From Brasenia schreberi (Eukaryota > Streptophyta > Magnoliopsida > Nymphaeales > Cabombaceae), in assembly GCA_036023115.1 (NCBI GenBank), contig JAYKKT010000077.1, forward strand, positions 62,001-126,000: a stretch of 64,000 bases of DNA, read 5' to 3'. Under the pieces are notes generated by a model. That model was not told the origin of the DNA and did not search any database. It was given only the letters and a program-made list of their open reading frames with translations. This document shows positions 23,199 through 34,316 of this stretch, piece after piece (position 1 is the first letter of the stretch; every line of letters begins with the position of its first letter). The translations under genes and the position numbers were made by a program.

Positions 23199-24569
23199 AT
23201 GATGGTGGGAATGCTTCAGTTCTCTATTGAAGACGAGCAGAAGTCAAAGTTCAAGAATATTAAGTACAGTCGTGTAATTGTGTACGAACGTCATGTCCTG
23301 TGATTTTTCTGCTGGTGTTTATCGTTGTATTAGGATCAATGAGACTATATTTCCGTTTGGCTGTGCTATAGAATAAACATCTCATGTGATTTGAACCAAT
23401 AAAACGATCTTTGGCTTCTTCACTATCTATGAGCTACTGGGAATGCCTAACATATGTACTTCGTTTGAGAAATAAAAGGTGGTTTCCATAATTATATTGA
23501 AGAATTGTGTACTATCCTTATCTTTGGCTGCAACCACTCTTAGTTTGGTAAATTGTAATGAAAATGGATCGACTTGTGAATACGGGCATGCTAAACAAGG
23601 GAGCTAGGGTTGTTGTCAACTCAACATAACAATGGTTGTTGGCCGAATCGGGCAAGTATGCAAACTCACCAAAACGAGACTGGAGAAATAAACAAGTTTG
23701 TACTGATTGCATTGACATGTGTGAGCCAACCATAGAGTGTTCTATGAGAAAATAGTTCCTAATATCCCAATATTCATCCTTGATCTCAAAGTTATCCGTT
23801 AGATCAATGTTCACTTCTACAATTACCACAAAATTTTCACTGTTGTCCCTAAATAAAATTTGACTGTCCTAAACAGACGTATAACTTATTCCGACTGTCC
23901 AAATAGCCGAAATAACCAAAAGACGGTCGGAAATATATTGCCTGAATAGCAAATGTTGAAATAAGTTTGTTCCAACTGTTGCATTATTTGGAATAAGATT
24001 CTGCGAAGTGGCAGAATAACTCGAGAAATGACTATCTTGGATACTTATTCGGGCCGTTGCTTACAGTATTGAAAAAAGTCATTCCTATATGTGAAATTGG
24101 ACTGCTAAACAGTAGACTGTTAGTATGTGTATTCCAATTGTTTTGAAAAGTTGGAATAACTGCTCAAATGCATTCTATTTTTGCATCTTATTTGAATTTT
24201 TTTAATATAATTATACAATCATATGTAATACCTGGACAAGCATAATACATAATAATAGAAGATGAATCAGACAAACAGAAATATATAAAGGAACAAACAT
24301 TATATTGATTCGTTTAAATATTTACAAAGAAGAAGAGTTTGTGCACATTATAGATGTCTTTATGTCTATTAATCAAACAAATTTTTGATAGGCATAATAC
24401 ATCAAACTATTCTAATATACTATTGATTTAGCCTATCTTTCATGTGATTATTCTCGAGGCTCCCTATGATTCTATGGTTCTTGAAAGTTGAAAATCAAAA
24501 GAATACTTAAATAACTAAGTTATAAATAAATAAGCAAAGAACATATAAAATATGTTTTTAGTACCAGTG
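23199..24569. other. Intergenic; unassigned ORF and CACTA-like terminal region
   Basis: A 103-codon minus-strand ORF at 23829-23518 has no recognisable domain. From 23838 (CACTGTTGTCCCTAAAT) to about 24180 there are repeated motifs such as ATTCCGACTGTCC, GACGGTCGGAAATA, GTTCCAACTGTT and TATTCCAATTG in both orientations, resembling a transposon terminus with subterminal repeats that abuts the element at 24570-26290. The link between the two is inferred. Confidence 0.35.
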
Positions 24570-25603
24570 TTTGTTGTGGTGTCAAACCAAATGCCTGCAT
24601 TACAAGCTAAACCAAATCGTCAATGCAATTCTCCATTCTCGACATCTAAAACAAACACACTTTAAAGTTAATTGCTTGAATAATAACATCACTAGCATAA
24701 GTCAATAAATATAAAAACTTACTCGATCTTTAATATTATCAAGTTGACTATGAGTAGAAATTTTATATTGATATTTCATGATCCTCTCATAACTAGTTTT
24801 ATTTGTCCTTGTGAGTGCATTAACACCCAAACCTCTCTCATATCTGTAATTATGCTTGCCACGGACATGTTTCCTCACTTTCTTAAACAAATTAGCAGTA
24901 GGTGATGAACTTGATTTATACTAAATATTTTCCTATTCCTCATACACTTTATTCTATTGAAGAAAAATTTTATTATATGATAAACTATAAACATTTCTAA
25001 ATCCATAGCAAAAGAAATTAAAGTATTTAAACACGTCCTATCAATATTTTCATCAAAAGTATCTTTAATTTTTTTATCCTTGTAGTAGTTCATATCAACC
25101 ATTACTTCATTGGTCTCCATGTCCATGTGAGCTTCTTCCTATATTATATATAAAGAGAAAAGCTTATCATTAATTAGACATATTCTAAGTAACTCATACA
25201 TAAAAACTTAACATGATTCATTAAAAAATAATATGATACCGTTACCATATTGTAATGATGTGTAGCTAAGGTTGTGGCTCCCCAGTTATGCCTTTGATCT
25301 TACTTTACACAGAAAACTTTTGTATTCAAGCTTTGTTTTACTTTTCTCTTATATTACAATAATTATTTAAGATTTTTCTATGAAATATTTGGAAGGCCTT
25401 GTACGCAACTACATTCTTAAAGACATTATGAAGGTGTGATCTATGGGTCTCAAGGACTTAATATCATTTCCATAATCTTTGATGCTCTTCCATGAATACT
25501 TCTTATAAGACCCCTTAACAATGTCACTTAAAACTTCACGTCTTATTGTGCAATCTAAAAAATAAAATTTAGTCTACAATCAAATCAAAATGCATAATAT
25601 TTA

Positions 25604-25679
<76 letters not shown>

Positions 25680-26290
25680 TGAATTAAAGGTGATAAGCAA
25701 TATAAATATGGTTTTAGAAACAATATTACATGAAATTCATTCTTCAATACTCTTTCTACATTTCCTTTTTTCCACATTTATAAAGTGAAAAAAAGTTATA
25801 CATCTTAATATAGAAACCAAGGGCATGCAATAACTTCTTAGAACTAGCACACAACCTCAGCACCACTGAAGAACGCTAGCCATTTTTCTTCATCAAGAAG
25901 CAAGTAATTTTATAATATAGTTTTGCATCTTTCTCGTCTCCTACTCTTCTCCACAACATTTTCTTCCACTTGTGCTTTATATTGAATTGTTTCCTCTTTA
26001 TTCATGATACATTTTTCCTTGTCAACTATCCTTTTGCTTTGTGAATCATGTTCATATGTACCTGAAAAGTAAATTATATATGTGAATTTAATGTTCTTAA
26101 AATATAAAATAACAATAATAAAATAATTGAATTTAAGATACTCTGATTTTTGTTTGTCATCTTCGTACTGCATGCCTCTCTAGCATGCGTATACAAAAAT
26201 ATGAAAGAATAAGTTATGTATAAATTTTTGAAATAAATATATGATAATAATACACTCTTTATAAATAGCATCATATACCTCGATTCATGT
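24570..26290 (-). mobile_element. Unidentified dispersed family with remnant exons, minus-strand copy
   Basis: Colinear, in inverse orientation, with 62745-64000. Shared protein-level blocks (minus frames) include VVCASSKKLLHALGFYIKMY (near 25800-25880), TIRREVLSDIVKGSYKKYSW (near 25480-25550), MDMETNEVMVDMNYYKDKK (near 25070-25126), DNIKDRVSFYIY (near 24702-24740) and MENCIDDL..MQAFGLTPQQT (near 24570-24650). They are separated by AT-rich intron-like gaps with splice-like ends. Stops interrupt several blocks. I do not recognise the protein. It may be the coding part of a DNA transposon or a captured host gene. Confidence 0.6.
25609..25678. repeat. (TA)n(TG)n compound microsatellite
   Basis: About 15 TA units run directly into about 20 TG units, inside the intron-like gap of the unidentified element. 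A similar TA-to-TG compound repeat in the same orientation is at 54003-54058. Confidence 0.95.
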
Positions 26291-28560
26291 CTCGAGTCGA
26301 CCCTCTTAAGCTCTCATTAAGAGGAAGCTTCATAATAATAAATACACTCTTTCATCAACGGGTGTCTTAGGAAACAATCGAGTCATGATGTTGAGCTCTC
26401 ATGATGACAAAGCTTCCAATTCCATGCTAGCTATGGACGAGACATCACCATAAAGCTTGGTGCCACTTCTCGAGACTACCGCTAACATCAGGTTCATCGA
26501 GGGTTTGCTCAACAAGGCTCCTAGAGAGGGTATATGCCTTAAAGTGAACCTCTTAAGCTCCTCGTAATATCTCGCACATGATTAAAATGTGTCATCAATA
26601 ACTCAATAGTGAGGGAACAACCATTACGGTCTCTTGGGTACCCTAATCAATAGGATATGACGTCTTCAATCCAAAGACTATCACCGTTTGCTCATCAGAA
26701 GATTCATTGATATCTCTTGACTATTATTTATTGTTCTTTCTTCCAATAATTGATAAACGCCCATAACAACCTTTCTTGGTCGCTTTTTGTATAATGGTAT
26801 GGAATTTAATGCACTAACTCGTGTTCTAAGTACTTTTGTTGTGCCATTTGCAATACTTTGACTTCTTCATTTCTTTCTTAGAAAGGATTGAGTGTCCTTG
26901 AGGGAGTTTGATTTATCGATCTTTTAGTAATATGCCAAAAATCAAATTGATCTTAGTGATGTCAAAGAAGAAAGGATCCTTAGCATCAAATTCCTTCTCT
27001 TTTGTTTTAGGAGGCTATAGAGTAGTATAAGCATATGAAGGTCCTTCGTAACCTTGACCGACATATCAGAAGCATAAGCATCGTACACACTTGTCTCTTG
27101 CTTCATCTCTTCAATACACGAGGTTACTAATTGATGTGGAGGCTTCCTTGGTTTGCCATCTTATTAGGCAGTTTGTGCAATGGGGACGCTAAGGATGTGC
27201 TCCACCTCAACTGCTTAGTTTGCTAACTGCATCAAAAGTCGGGCAGAAGTGATTGGCCAAGCTTATCTTGATCTTTGAGTGCAAACAATTCCTAACCAAA
27301 GCGATGTGTTGAGCTTTGGTAAGTTGCATCCAGCAATGAGTCATCATATCATAGAACTTCTTGAAGAAGGCCTCGGTGGTTTAGTCGTCCTTTTGGCGTA
27401 GGTTCGTCAAGTCATTAGGAGTAAGCTAAGGTTGCATCTTACTATATCTCTTAAAAAAGGCCTTTGCATCTCATCTCATGTCTCTATCGAACTAAATTTC
27501 AGAGACAAATCAGTCATAAGTGTCACCAATAAATGAAGAAATGAAAAGTATGAGACTGTCACCAAGTTCTCTATATTATAGGGTGAACTTGACTAGGAGC
27601 TCCCTTAGGTACTTTCTGCCCTAGCCATAGAAAATTGTGAATGTAGCCTTGAAACCTTTGAGGATGGGGCACAAACATGTCGAGCAAATCGAGATACGAC
27701 TTTCAATCAACCTAAGCCTCAAGAATTTGAAGCTTCATGCCAAACAGGTCATAGAAAAGGTCAATTACCCATCCATATTCAAAGGAATGTCCTTGAATTT
27801 GAGGGGTGGCTGGGGTGTTGGTAAAATCATCAGCTAATGTCAGTTGCGTGGCCAAAATTGTTTGGTGATATGAAATGTACTTGCTAAGGATAGTCAGTTG
27901 AATAAAGAGGTCGTTAAGGGAACACCTGAGGGCCAAGGTCGACATGAGACTATGGAGGGACCGAAAGGAACCAGCTACTACCATTGACGTCATAAAACGA
28001 CCTGTGGTGATGGCATGAGGACGTCAAGGACTTGACACATGCCCTCTAGTTTACTATACTAGTAGGGACATGTATTTCACCTGCGAGATAAAAGGGCCTC
28101 CCCATAGGGGTTGTCGAGGAGAACAAAAGTGCAAACCAAGATGGGCTAAAATGTCCCATGGATTTCGATAGCCTCTAAGTAATGTTGACATGGACATATT
28201 GGAGATTCGGATGATGATCGGTTGTTGATTTAAGGATGGCATAACTTCTAGTATATGTCTAGGAAGTAGGCCATGACTGCATTCAAGTCTTAGGAATTCA
28301 ACTAGTGGTTTTTTACTCATATAACTAGTTGATTTACAATTGCTATTGGGAAGGTCTCCTTCATGAGTTGAAAAAAAGCCCCATGGGCATGAGATATATG
28401 TATGTGAAGCCAATTCCTACTAGATGGCTTGAGCTACTCCACACATGAGAGTTGCTCCAAGAGTCAACCCAACATGTATCAATGTCTTCAGTTAAGCTCA
28501 CTTCAGATATAGCTGCCACAAGGTTATCTTTTAGGTTGAGCAAGCTAACATTTAGGCTTG
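26291..28560 (-). mobile_element. Ty3/gypsy gag-protease relic
   Basis: Minus-strand translation gives DLTNLRQKDD followed by TEAFFKKFYDMMTHCWMQ (about 27330-27420) and AQHIALVRNCLHSKI, which fit the plant gypsy Gag region (DLxxxxQKxxEsxxxFxxR). Further on are KEFDAKDP/FDITKINLIF and YCKWHN (about 26850), the latter matching the YCKWHN(S)xxHxTxxC zinc-knuckle-like region before the protease, then FRTIIQKA-like sequence. Upstream ORFs at 27993-27712, 28413-28054 and 28543-28361 lie where the Gag N-terminus would be but are not individually recognisable. It has many stops and no intact domain. Confidence 0.6.
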
Positions 28561-29204
28561 CTCGTTGCCTTCGGTATCAAAGGGCCGAGTGAAAAAAGGT
28601 ATTAGCGAATTCCTCTAAGATACAGTGAAGACCCCTTGACTCGCCTTGAAGTCAAGTTCTAAACATATCACCATATCCGTATGTTAGATTTTTATAATTC
28701 TTAGTTGCACGGCTAAGAATTACAAAAGGGTTTTTGAAATCTGTACGAAAAATAGAGCACAATAACAGAATTTAACGATGACTAGTGAAAATCTATTTCT
28801 CAATAGTTTATTATCTTGTTATAAGGAATACAGGCTACTAAGAAACTAGGCTTTTTTAGGTCCTTGCATGGGGCTCGAGATGTCCTTGATTTTCATGCCA
28901 GCTATGTGGCTTATTTTCAGCCAAATATACAAGCCGGTTTTAGTTAACTGACTCCATCTTGCACTAAATGGCATGTGTGGACTTTTCACAAGTCAGTATA
29001 GGTTTTAACAGATTCATTCATTCGGTGCGTGGCCTACATGGCCATTCAAGAGCCTACACTTCAAGTCGGTTCTTTCACCGACTTACTTAAAATCTCTTAT
29101 ATTTTTAAATTTCCAGCTCTTAAACAAAGCTTAGAAAACCACAACAATCTTATGTGTGAAGGTTCACAAAATGAATGATATGTCAATCTCGACGTGTTAG
29201 CTGT
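28561..29204. other. Spacer
   Basis: AT-rich sequence with no supported gene. A short foldback-like pair (TTCTTAGTTGCACGGCTAAGAA, two ~8-bp arms) lies near 28698-28719. Confidence 0.4.
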
Positions 29205-29320
29205 GTTCTGCTTAGTTTTGAGTCGTAGAGGAGGCTGAAGCTAGATGCATTCCCCGGTATCAAACTCATCACTTTCAATTTGTGAGTCGACTCCCTAGTC
29301 AGGTGAGTTGTTCTCATTTA
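29205..29320 (-). repeat. SINE-like copy
   Basis: Contains GATGCATTCCCCGGTATCAAACTC, TCACTTTCAATTTGTGAG and TCGACTCCCTAGTCAGGTGAG. Reversed, this reads as a box-A-like CTCACCTGACTAGGGAGTCGA and box-B-like GAGTTTGATACC. The same arrangement recurs at 32695-32802 and 34005-34090. Confidence 0.5.
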
Positions 29321-29968
29321 ATGGAATGCATAATAATTCATTACACTGGACCTGACCTAATAGATGATGGTATTCATAAAATTGCAGCACTTTGCCCCAA
29401 TATAGGCAACATGAACCTTCGATTGTTCAAAAACAAATGGACTCCTTGCCAGTAAGTGTTTCCATACGTTAAAACAAATATTAATACGCAAAAAAATAAA
29501 ATTTTGGCCCATAGGCATATAGAGATGCCAATTGATCACATAGATCTGAATTCAATTGGTTTAGCTTAGAATCCAAACCAACTTGGCCAGGACTGCATAT
29601 TACACTTTCAAAAATATCCAGGAGTGATATGTGATGTTGATTACAGCATTGCGAAGTCGGGTTCAGTTTTGCTCTATTGCATCCCAGTTCCAAAACTGGT
29701 TACTTATTATCCAATTAAGTTGGTTTGCCAATAAACCACTAATCAAACCGAAAGCGATCCATTAACCAAGAATAACCCTGTAAAAACAAGCGTGTGTCGT
29801 GTGAGAGAGAGAGAGATACCAACCATTCCGAAGGCACAGTTTTTTAACCTAATTATCGCTCAACAATCGAAAAATATTTACAAAAAAGTCTCATAGGCAT
29901 TGGTCATTTTCAAAACATATTCTCCAACCAAAAGAATGAACAAGCACAGACCCTTCCTTTCTCCCCCT
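29321..29968. other. Spacer downstream of the calmodulin-like gene
   Basis: Includes a GGTTCAGTTTTG/CCAGTTCCAAAACTGGTT-type degenerate repeat (about 29640-29780) and a short (GA)n run near 29803-29816. No gene is supported. Confidence 0.4.
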
Positions 29969-30442
29969 TTAACTCAAGGCAGCAAACCCTCCTCCCCTCA
30001 TCATCTGCTTGAACTCCTTGAAATTCACCATCCCATCCCCATCTGCGTCGACTTTTCTTATCATCCTCTTGCAGTCCTCCACCGTCCTCCCCTGCTTCAA
30101 CCCCAAAGATGACAACACCGACCGCAACTCGTCAACCGTTATGAACCCATCACCGTTCTGATCGAAAACATTGAATGCTTCTCTCATGTCCTCCTCTTCA
30201 TCCTTCTCACCCATGATCGTTTGATATAACGCCCCAAACTCATCGATATCCACGCATCCATCACAGTTGACATCAATCTTCTCAATCATTGTGATCAAAT
30301 CTTTTTCAGGAATGTAGATCCCAAGATTCTCCAAAGAATCACTTAGCTCGTGCTTCGTGATTCGTCCATCTCCATTCCTATCAAACATCTGGAACACCCG
30401 CCGGAGCTCGGCCGGGTCTACTTGTGCAGGAAGCTCTGACAT
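29969..30442 (-). CDS. Calmodulin-like protein with four EF-hands (CML3/CML7 clade), 157 aa
   Basis: A cytosolic Ca2+ sensor that would change conformation on Ca2+ binding and regulate partner proteins. Four canonical EF-hand loops are visible: residues 21-32 ([12 protein letters not shown]), 57-68 ([12 protein letters not shown]), 94-105 ([12 protein letters not shown]) and 132-143 ([12 protein letters not shown]), each with Asp at 1, Asp/Asn at 3, Asp at 5 and Glu at 12, so all four should bind Ca2+. Loop 2 has Cys instead of the usual Gly at position 4. The linker [17 protein letters not shown] and the C-terminal [10 protein letters not shown] are hallmarks of the Arabidopsis CML3/CML7 group; which member is the orthologue cannot be settled here. 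There is no intron, no N-terminal myristoylation Gly and no C-terminal CaaX box. The frame is intact and length is usual for the group (about 150-155 aa). Confidence 0.95.
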   Translation of the reverse strand: MSELPAQVDPAELRRVFQMFDRNGDGRITKHELSDSLENLGIYIPEKDLITMIEKIDVNCDGCVDIDEFGALYQTIMGEKDEEEDMREAFNVFDQNGDGFITVDELRSVLSSLGLKQGRTVEDCKRMIRKVDADGDGMVNFKEFKQMMRGGGFAALS

Positions 30443-30627
30443 GTTGGGACCCGGGCTCTAGGAAGAGAATAACAAAGAGCTGTGGCCTATAGGAAAAATG
30501 CTTTGGTTGAAAGGACACACGGAGGAGTTAAGAAGGTGGCGAAAAAGAACAGTCACACACCGTAGAAGATGGTTAGAATCTCCACCAAATATGGGATCTA
30601 GTGTCTGAAAACAAGATTGATTCAGCG

Positions 30628-30640
30628 TCTATATTTAGAC
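30628..30640 (-). promoter_or_regulatory. Possible TATA element of the calmodulin-like gene
   Basis: The minus strand reads GTCTAAATATAGA about 190 bp upstream of the start codon. It is the nearest TATA-like sequence in a plausible position. It departs from the TATAAA consensus, so the call is weak. Confidence 0.3.
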
Positions 30641-30763
30641 AAGGGTGCCCTTTATTTGGCGCAAGAGGATGGCACTAAAGGCGTAAAACAACGTTGGGCT
30701 CAATGGCAAACTTAGGGAAGGTGCCCAAATTTGGAGGGTGATAGTTAGCAGGTACTGTCCCAT

Positions 30764-30795
30764 GTATATAAGGAGAAAGAGATGAAACCCTAAAA
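30764..30795 (+). promoter_or_regulatory. TATA box plus telo-box pointing away from the calmodulin-like gene
   Basis: The plus strand carries GTATATAAGG (30764-30773) and, about 12 bp later, AAACCCTAA, the telo-box core found near start sites of many plant translation-related genes. It lies about 320 bp upstream of the calmodulin-like start and points in the opposite direction. No ORF beyond very short ones follows, so either the transcript is noncoding, its exons are not recognised, or this is a chance match. Confidence 0.35.
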
Positions 30796-32254
30796 GCAAG
30801 GGCACTGTTCAACTTCCAAACGACCAAAGAACAAAACGGCTACTATTCTATTCAATCTTGTCCCTACGTTTCAAAGATGGATGGTCATAAATGCAGGGTC
30901 TTTGGTTTATTACGGCTGTTGATTGTTTAGAGCCAGATGACGGATTCATCTCGTATTCTGGCTTTGGGTGCAAAAGGAATGGACGGGTCATGCTTGACTC
31001 GTAATCCTATCCAAATTATATGCCGCATAGGGTTGGAGTCGGGTTTAAAAGAAAATTATGAGGTGGAATCAGATCCATATCAAGTCCAATTATACTTAAT
31101 ATTACTATGAGACTCAAAATCTGCATGTCTATGGTTGAATTTGGGATATACCTTGGCATATAACTCAAATCAACATCCTAAACAGTTAGATTCAAATCGA
31201 GCTTTGGGTAAGGATTGAAATCTCTGCAACTGAATCCAGCATGTTCAGCTCATCGAGTTGGGTTTTGTATGTACAACCTAAAAAGGTTTGGATGTGCATA
31301 TTGCTGAATACGAATCGTGTTTTGGTTCCCGGACCCGACAAACTAGAATCAGTTGAATCTGACTTTTAGGCAACTGTATGTTTACTGTATGCAAGCACTT
31401 TACATGAAAGAGGTGCAAACTGATTGGATAGTATTAAATCCAATTGTTTCACTAGGATAGAATACTGATCTGAACCCAAAAATGGATACCCATGACTAAA
31501 GAATCTAAAGTAAATGGGTGAAGTACATTCTCAACTTGGCAAATTCGTTGATGCGAGAAGTGCAAATGGGCAATTGTTTCACTAAAAAGGTGAAAGCAAG
31601 ATTTCTTCTAAAATACCAACCAAAAGCAAAATCTAACCTTCTCTGGCACAGATCAGGTAAGAGGTCGTAGTTGCTTTTGTGCTCGATCCTCTCAACCATT
31701 AAAACTTTTTTTTATAGAACTGATTTGTCAATTATGACGCATGCACTATACACACATATTAATATAATAGTATGTCGATAGAGAGAGAGAAGGCGCAAGA
31801 CCGAAGAAACCTTTGGACCAGTCCTATTTTCCCCTTCAACCTCTCCCTTCAGTTTGCATAAGCCCCATGCACATGAGTGTACGTTAGAGCCATACACAAA
31901 TGAAAAAGGTGAGGGTTAGGGAGCCGTGTGTTATATACATGAAGAGAGACAAAGGAAAATTGTATAATGTACTCTTTTGATTAAACATTTATGTATTTTT
32001 TTATTTTTTTGAGACTTAAATATCATTTTAAATATAGTAAGTGTGTTTAAAAAAATATAAAGTATAATATTATTACATCCATGACTTTAATAAGCAAAGG
32101 TGAGAGATGAGTACTTAGAGTGAGAATATATCCCAAGCTTTCTCTGTCCCGCTATATATATATGTATATACACTTTGTGTTTGAAAGGGAGATAGAGAGA
32201 TATAAGCACTGACATAGACTGTGTCTGAGAGGGAGTTTGAAATATATATGCACT

Positions 32255-32286
<32 letters not shown>

Positions 32287-32694
32287 CCTCAATTGTAACA
32301 ATCATGCAGATAGGTTTAAATCGGTTTTGGTGGATTTTTGGCCGACCACTAGTGGTCAATACCCGTCGACAAAAGTTGCTTTCAGCTAGTGCATTCTCCA
32401 TTTTTCTTCGAAATCCACAAGACTCTTTACACTTGCAAGCAATTTATTCGCGAATAATTACCAGTTAATTGGATCCGGTTCTGACCCACTTGGGTCTCTT
32501 CTGCAGAAATACCTTTTTTCGCGAATAATTACCAGTTAAAAATGAGCTCCTAGTCGGCCTTATTCGGGCTGCAGTATTTTCTTTCAGAACATGTCATCAC
32601 TATTTCATGGATCCTGGACCTAATTTACAAAAAAAAAGTTGATGTATTCAGAAAAGGATCCGGTATCATATCAATTTATTTTAATTATTGTGCC
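30796..32694. other. Intergenic
   Basis: 31000-31400 has degenerate GGGTTTTGTATG/GGACCCGACAAACTAG-type repeats. 32140-32290 contains TATATA and CACACA runs that create a minus-strand ORF of low complexity. No gene is supported. Confidence 0.4.
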
Positions 32695-32960
32695 CTTCTT
32701 TATGTAGAACGGGGTGGCCGACACGAGGTGAATGACCGGGTATCAAACTCTTGACCTTCAGCTTGTGTGTTGACCCCTTAATTAGCAAGGCGAGCTATCA
32801 CTCGTTGTTCAATTATTGTACTCTTTTTAACTTGTAAGCTGGCTAGGCTAGGCAGATACTACGAGATATGCATCCCCCGTTATCGAACCTGTAACCTTCA
32901 CTTGAAGGTTCTTCGAGGTTACCACCTTGTTAGAAGAGTGGTGGCTCCTTGTGCAAAATA
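32695..32960 (-). repeat. Two adjacent SINE-like copies
   Basis: The first (about 32695-32802) has GGGTATCAAACTCTTGACC and GTTGACCCCTTAATTAGCAAGG, the box B/box A arrangement of the 29205 copy. The second (about 32835-32960) has GGCAGATACTACG, GATGCATCCCCCGTTATCGAACC and ACCACCTTGTTAGAAGAGTGGT, matching the family member at 2488. On the minus strand the second has box B GGTTCGATAACGG. The pair suggests repeated insertion at one site or a dimer. Confidence 0.55.
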
Positions 32961-34004
32961 TCGTGTTTTTACATAACAGTGGCTAATTTAAAACATAATA
33001 CAGCGTTGACAAAATTTGCCATGCTTTTGTATTATTTACATTTTATGTGACCTTTGCAAATTTTGCAACTCCTAGCTACATTGACGCATTGTTCTCTTTT
33101 TCTGCCAAGATGTCAAATATAAGATTAGATCAATACCCCCATTATGCACGCATTGTTGAACAGGAAAGACATAAGACTAAAATAAATTGGTAATTCGATT
33201 TGATGAGAGAGAGAGATTAGTAACTTCGCCTTTATCTCTCTTTTCTCTCCTTTTTAAACAAAAAGATAATCATCTTATGTACCTATACGTGTTTGAATGC
33301 TATAACTTTGTTATATGTGATTTTTCAAGTGTAATTACATATGCGTGTGCATGTGCCTGCATGTGTGTAGTAATGTGTCTAGAATAACATGAAATCAACA
33401 TAGTACATTTTTTCATATGTAAACCAAAATTTATAAGCTGAAAGAGCTGAGTCCATAATCTATTCGCCCTATATCAAAAGGTTTTTAAGTATGGAGATTA
33501 CGTTGTAAATTTATTGTTACCACTCTTCGTTGTTCTCCTTTTCTGTCAGTGCACTGTGTGTGAAACACCGAGTCCCTCATAAACAAAAAGTAAAACCATC
33601 CATAATTTAAAGTCTCGAGCAAGCATCCTGTTTTGGGATTCCCAATGTATTACATGAGAGAGAGTTGGGGGTGTGTGGTGGAAAGGGACTTTGTAGGTAT
33701 TTATTTAAAGAAATATGTTCATCGACTTTACCAATCAGATAAGGAAAAGGCCACATTTAGAATACATAATTTTAAAGCATGCGTCTTTTGAGATATGGCA
33801 CTACATATAGAACGTAAACATGTTATATTGAACCTTTTGTTTAAGAGTTTTGGTGCCTAATCTATTCTTTACAACCCATATCTTTGTATCTAGCTTTTGC
33901 AACCTCAAAATTGTGAAAGGACAATACATGATAGCGATTAAAATTGTCACATATATTTTCTACCCTCTAGAGCAAGTAAACAAATATTTTTTTCTTTTTT
34001 TATT
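32961..34004. other. Intergenic
   Basis: AT-rich sequence with short GA and TG runs. Short ORFs at 33187-33387 and 33850-34071 show no domain. Confidence 0.4.
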
Positions 34005-34090
34005 ACATTGGGGACCAAATGCACGACCCAGTATCAAACTCATGAGCTTCAACTTATCAGTCGACCCCTAGCCAGTTAAGCTATTTTTCG
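34005..34090 (-). repeat. SINE-like copy
   Basis: CAGTATCAAACTCATGAGC followed by TCAACTTATCAGTCGACCC and CTAGCCAGTTAAGCTA. Reversed this gives TAGCTTAACTGGCTAG (box-A-like) and GAGTTTGATACTG (box-B-like), as in the copies at 29205 and 32695. Confidence 0.5.
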
Positions 34091-34316
34091 TTGTGTGCAA
34101 GTGAAGAAATATATTTTTTATCCCTTTTTCCCAGTTCGAGTAGCCAAACATAGCGTGGAAAATTTCTAATTTGAAAGTATAGCTTCCTTCAAGAAGCATT
34201 TAGCTTTCAATTGTGATATTTTTCATACAAAATTTTGAAAAGCTACCAACCAGGTTTGTTGGGTTTTATGATCTCCAAATTTAAAAGTGTAGTGGGTAGC
34301 CAACTAAAATTCTAAT

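Noticed and set aside
29900..30112. Plus-strand 70-codon ORF overlapping the calmodulin-like gene
   Set aside because: Antisense to EF-hand coding sequence with low-complexity Pro/His composition and no domain.
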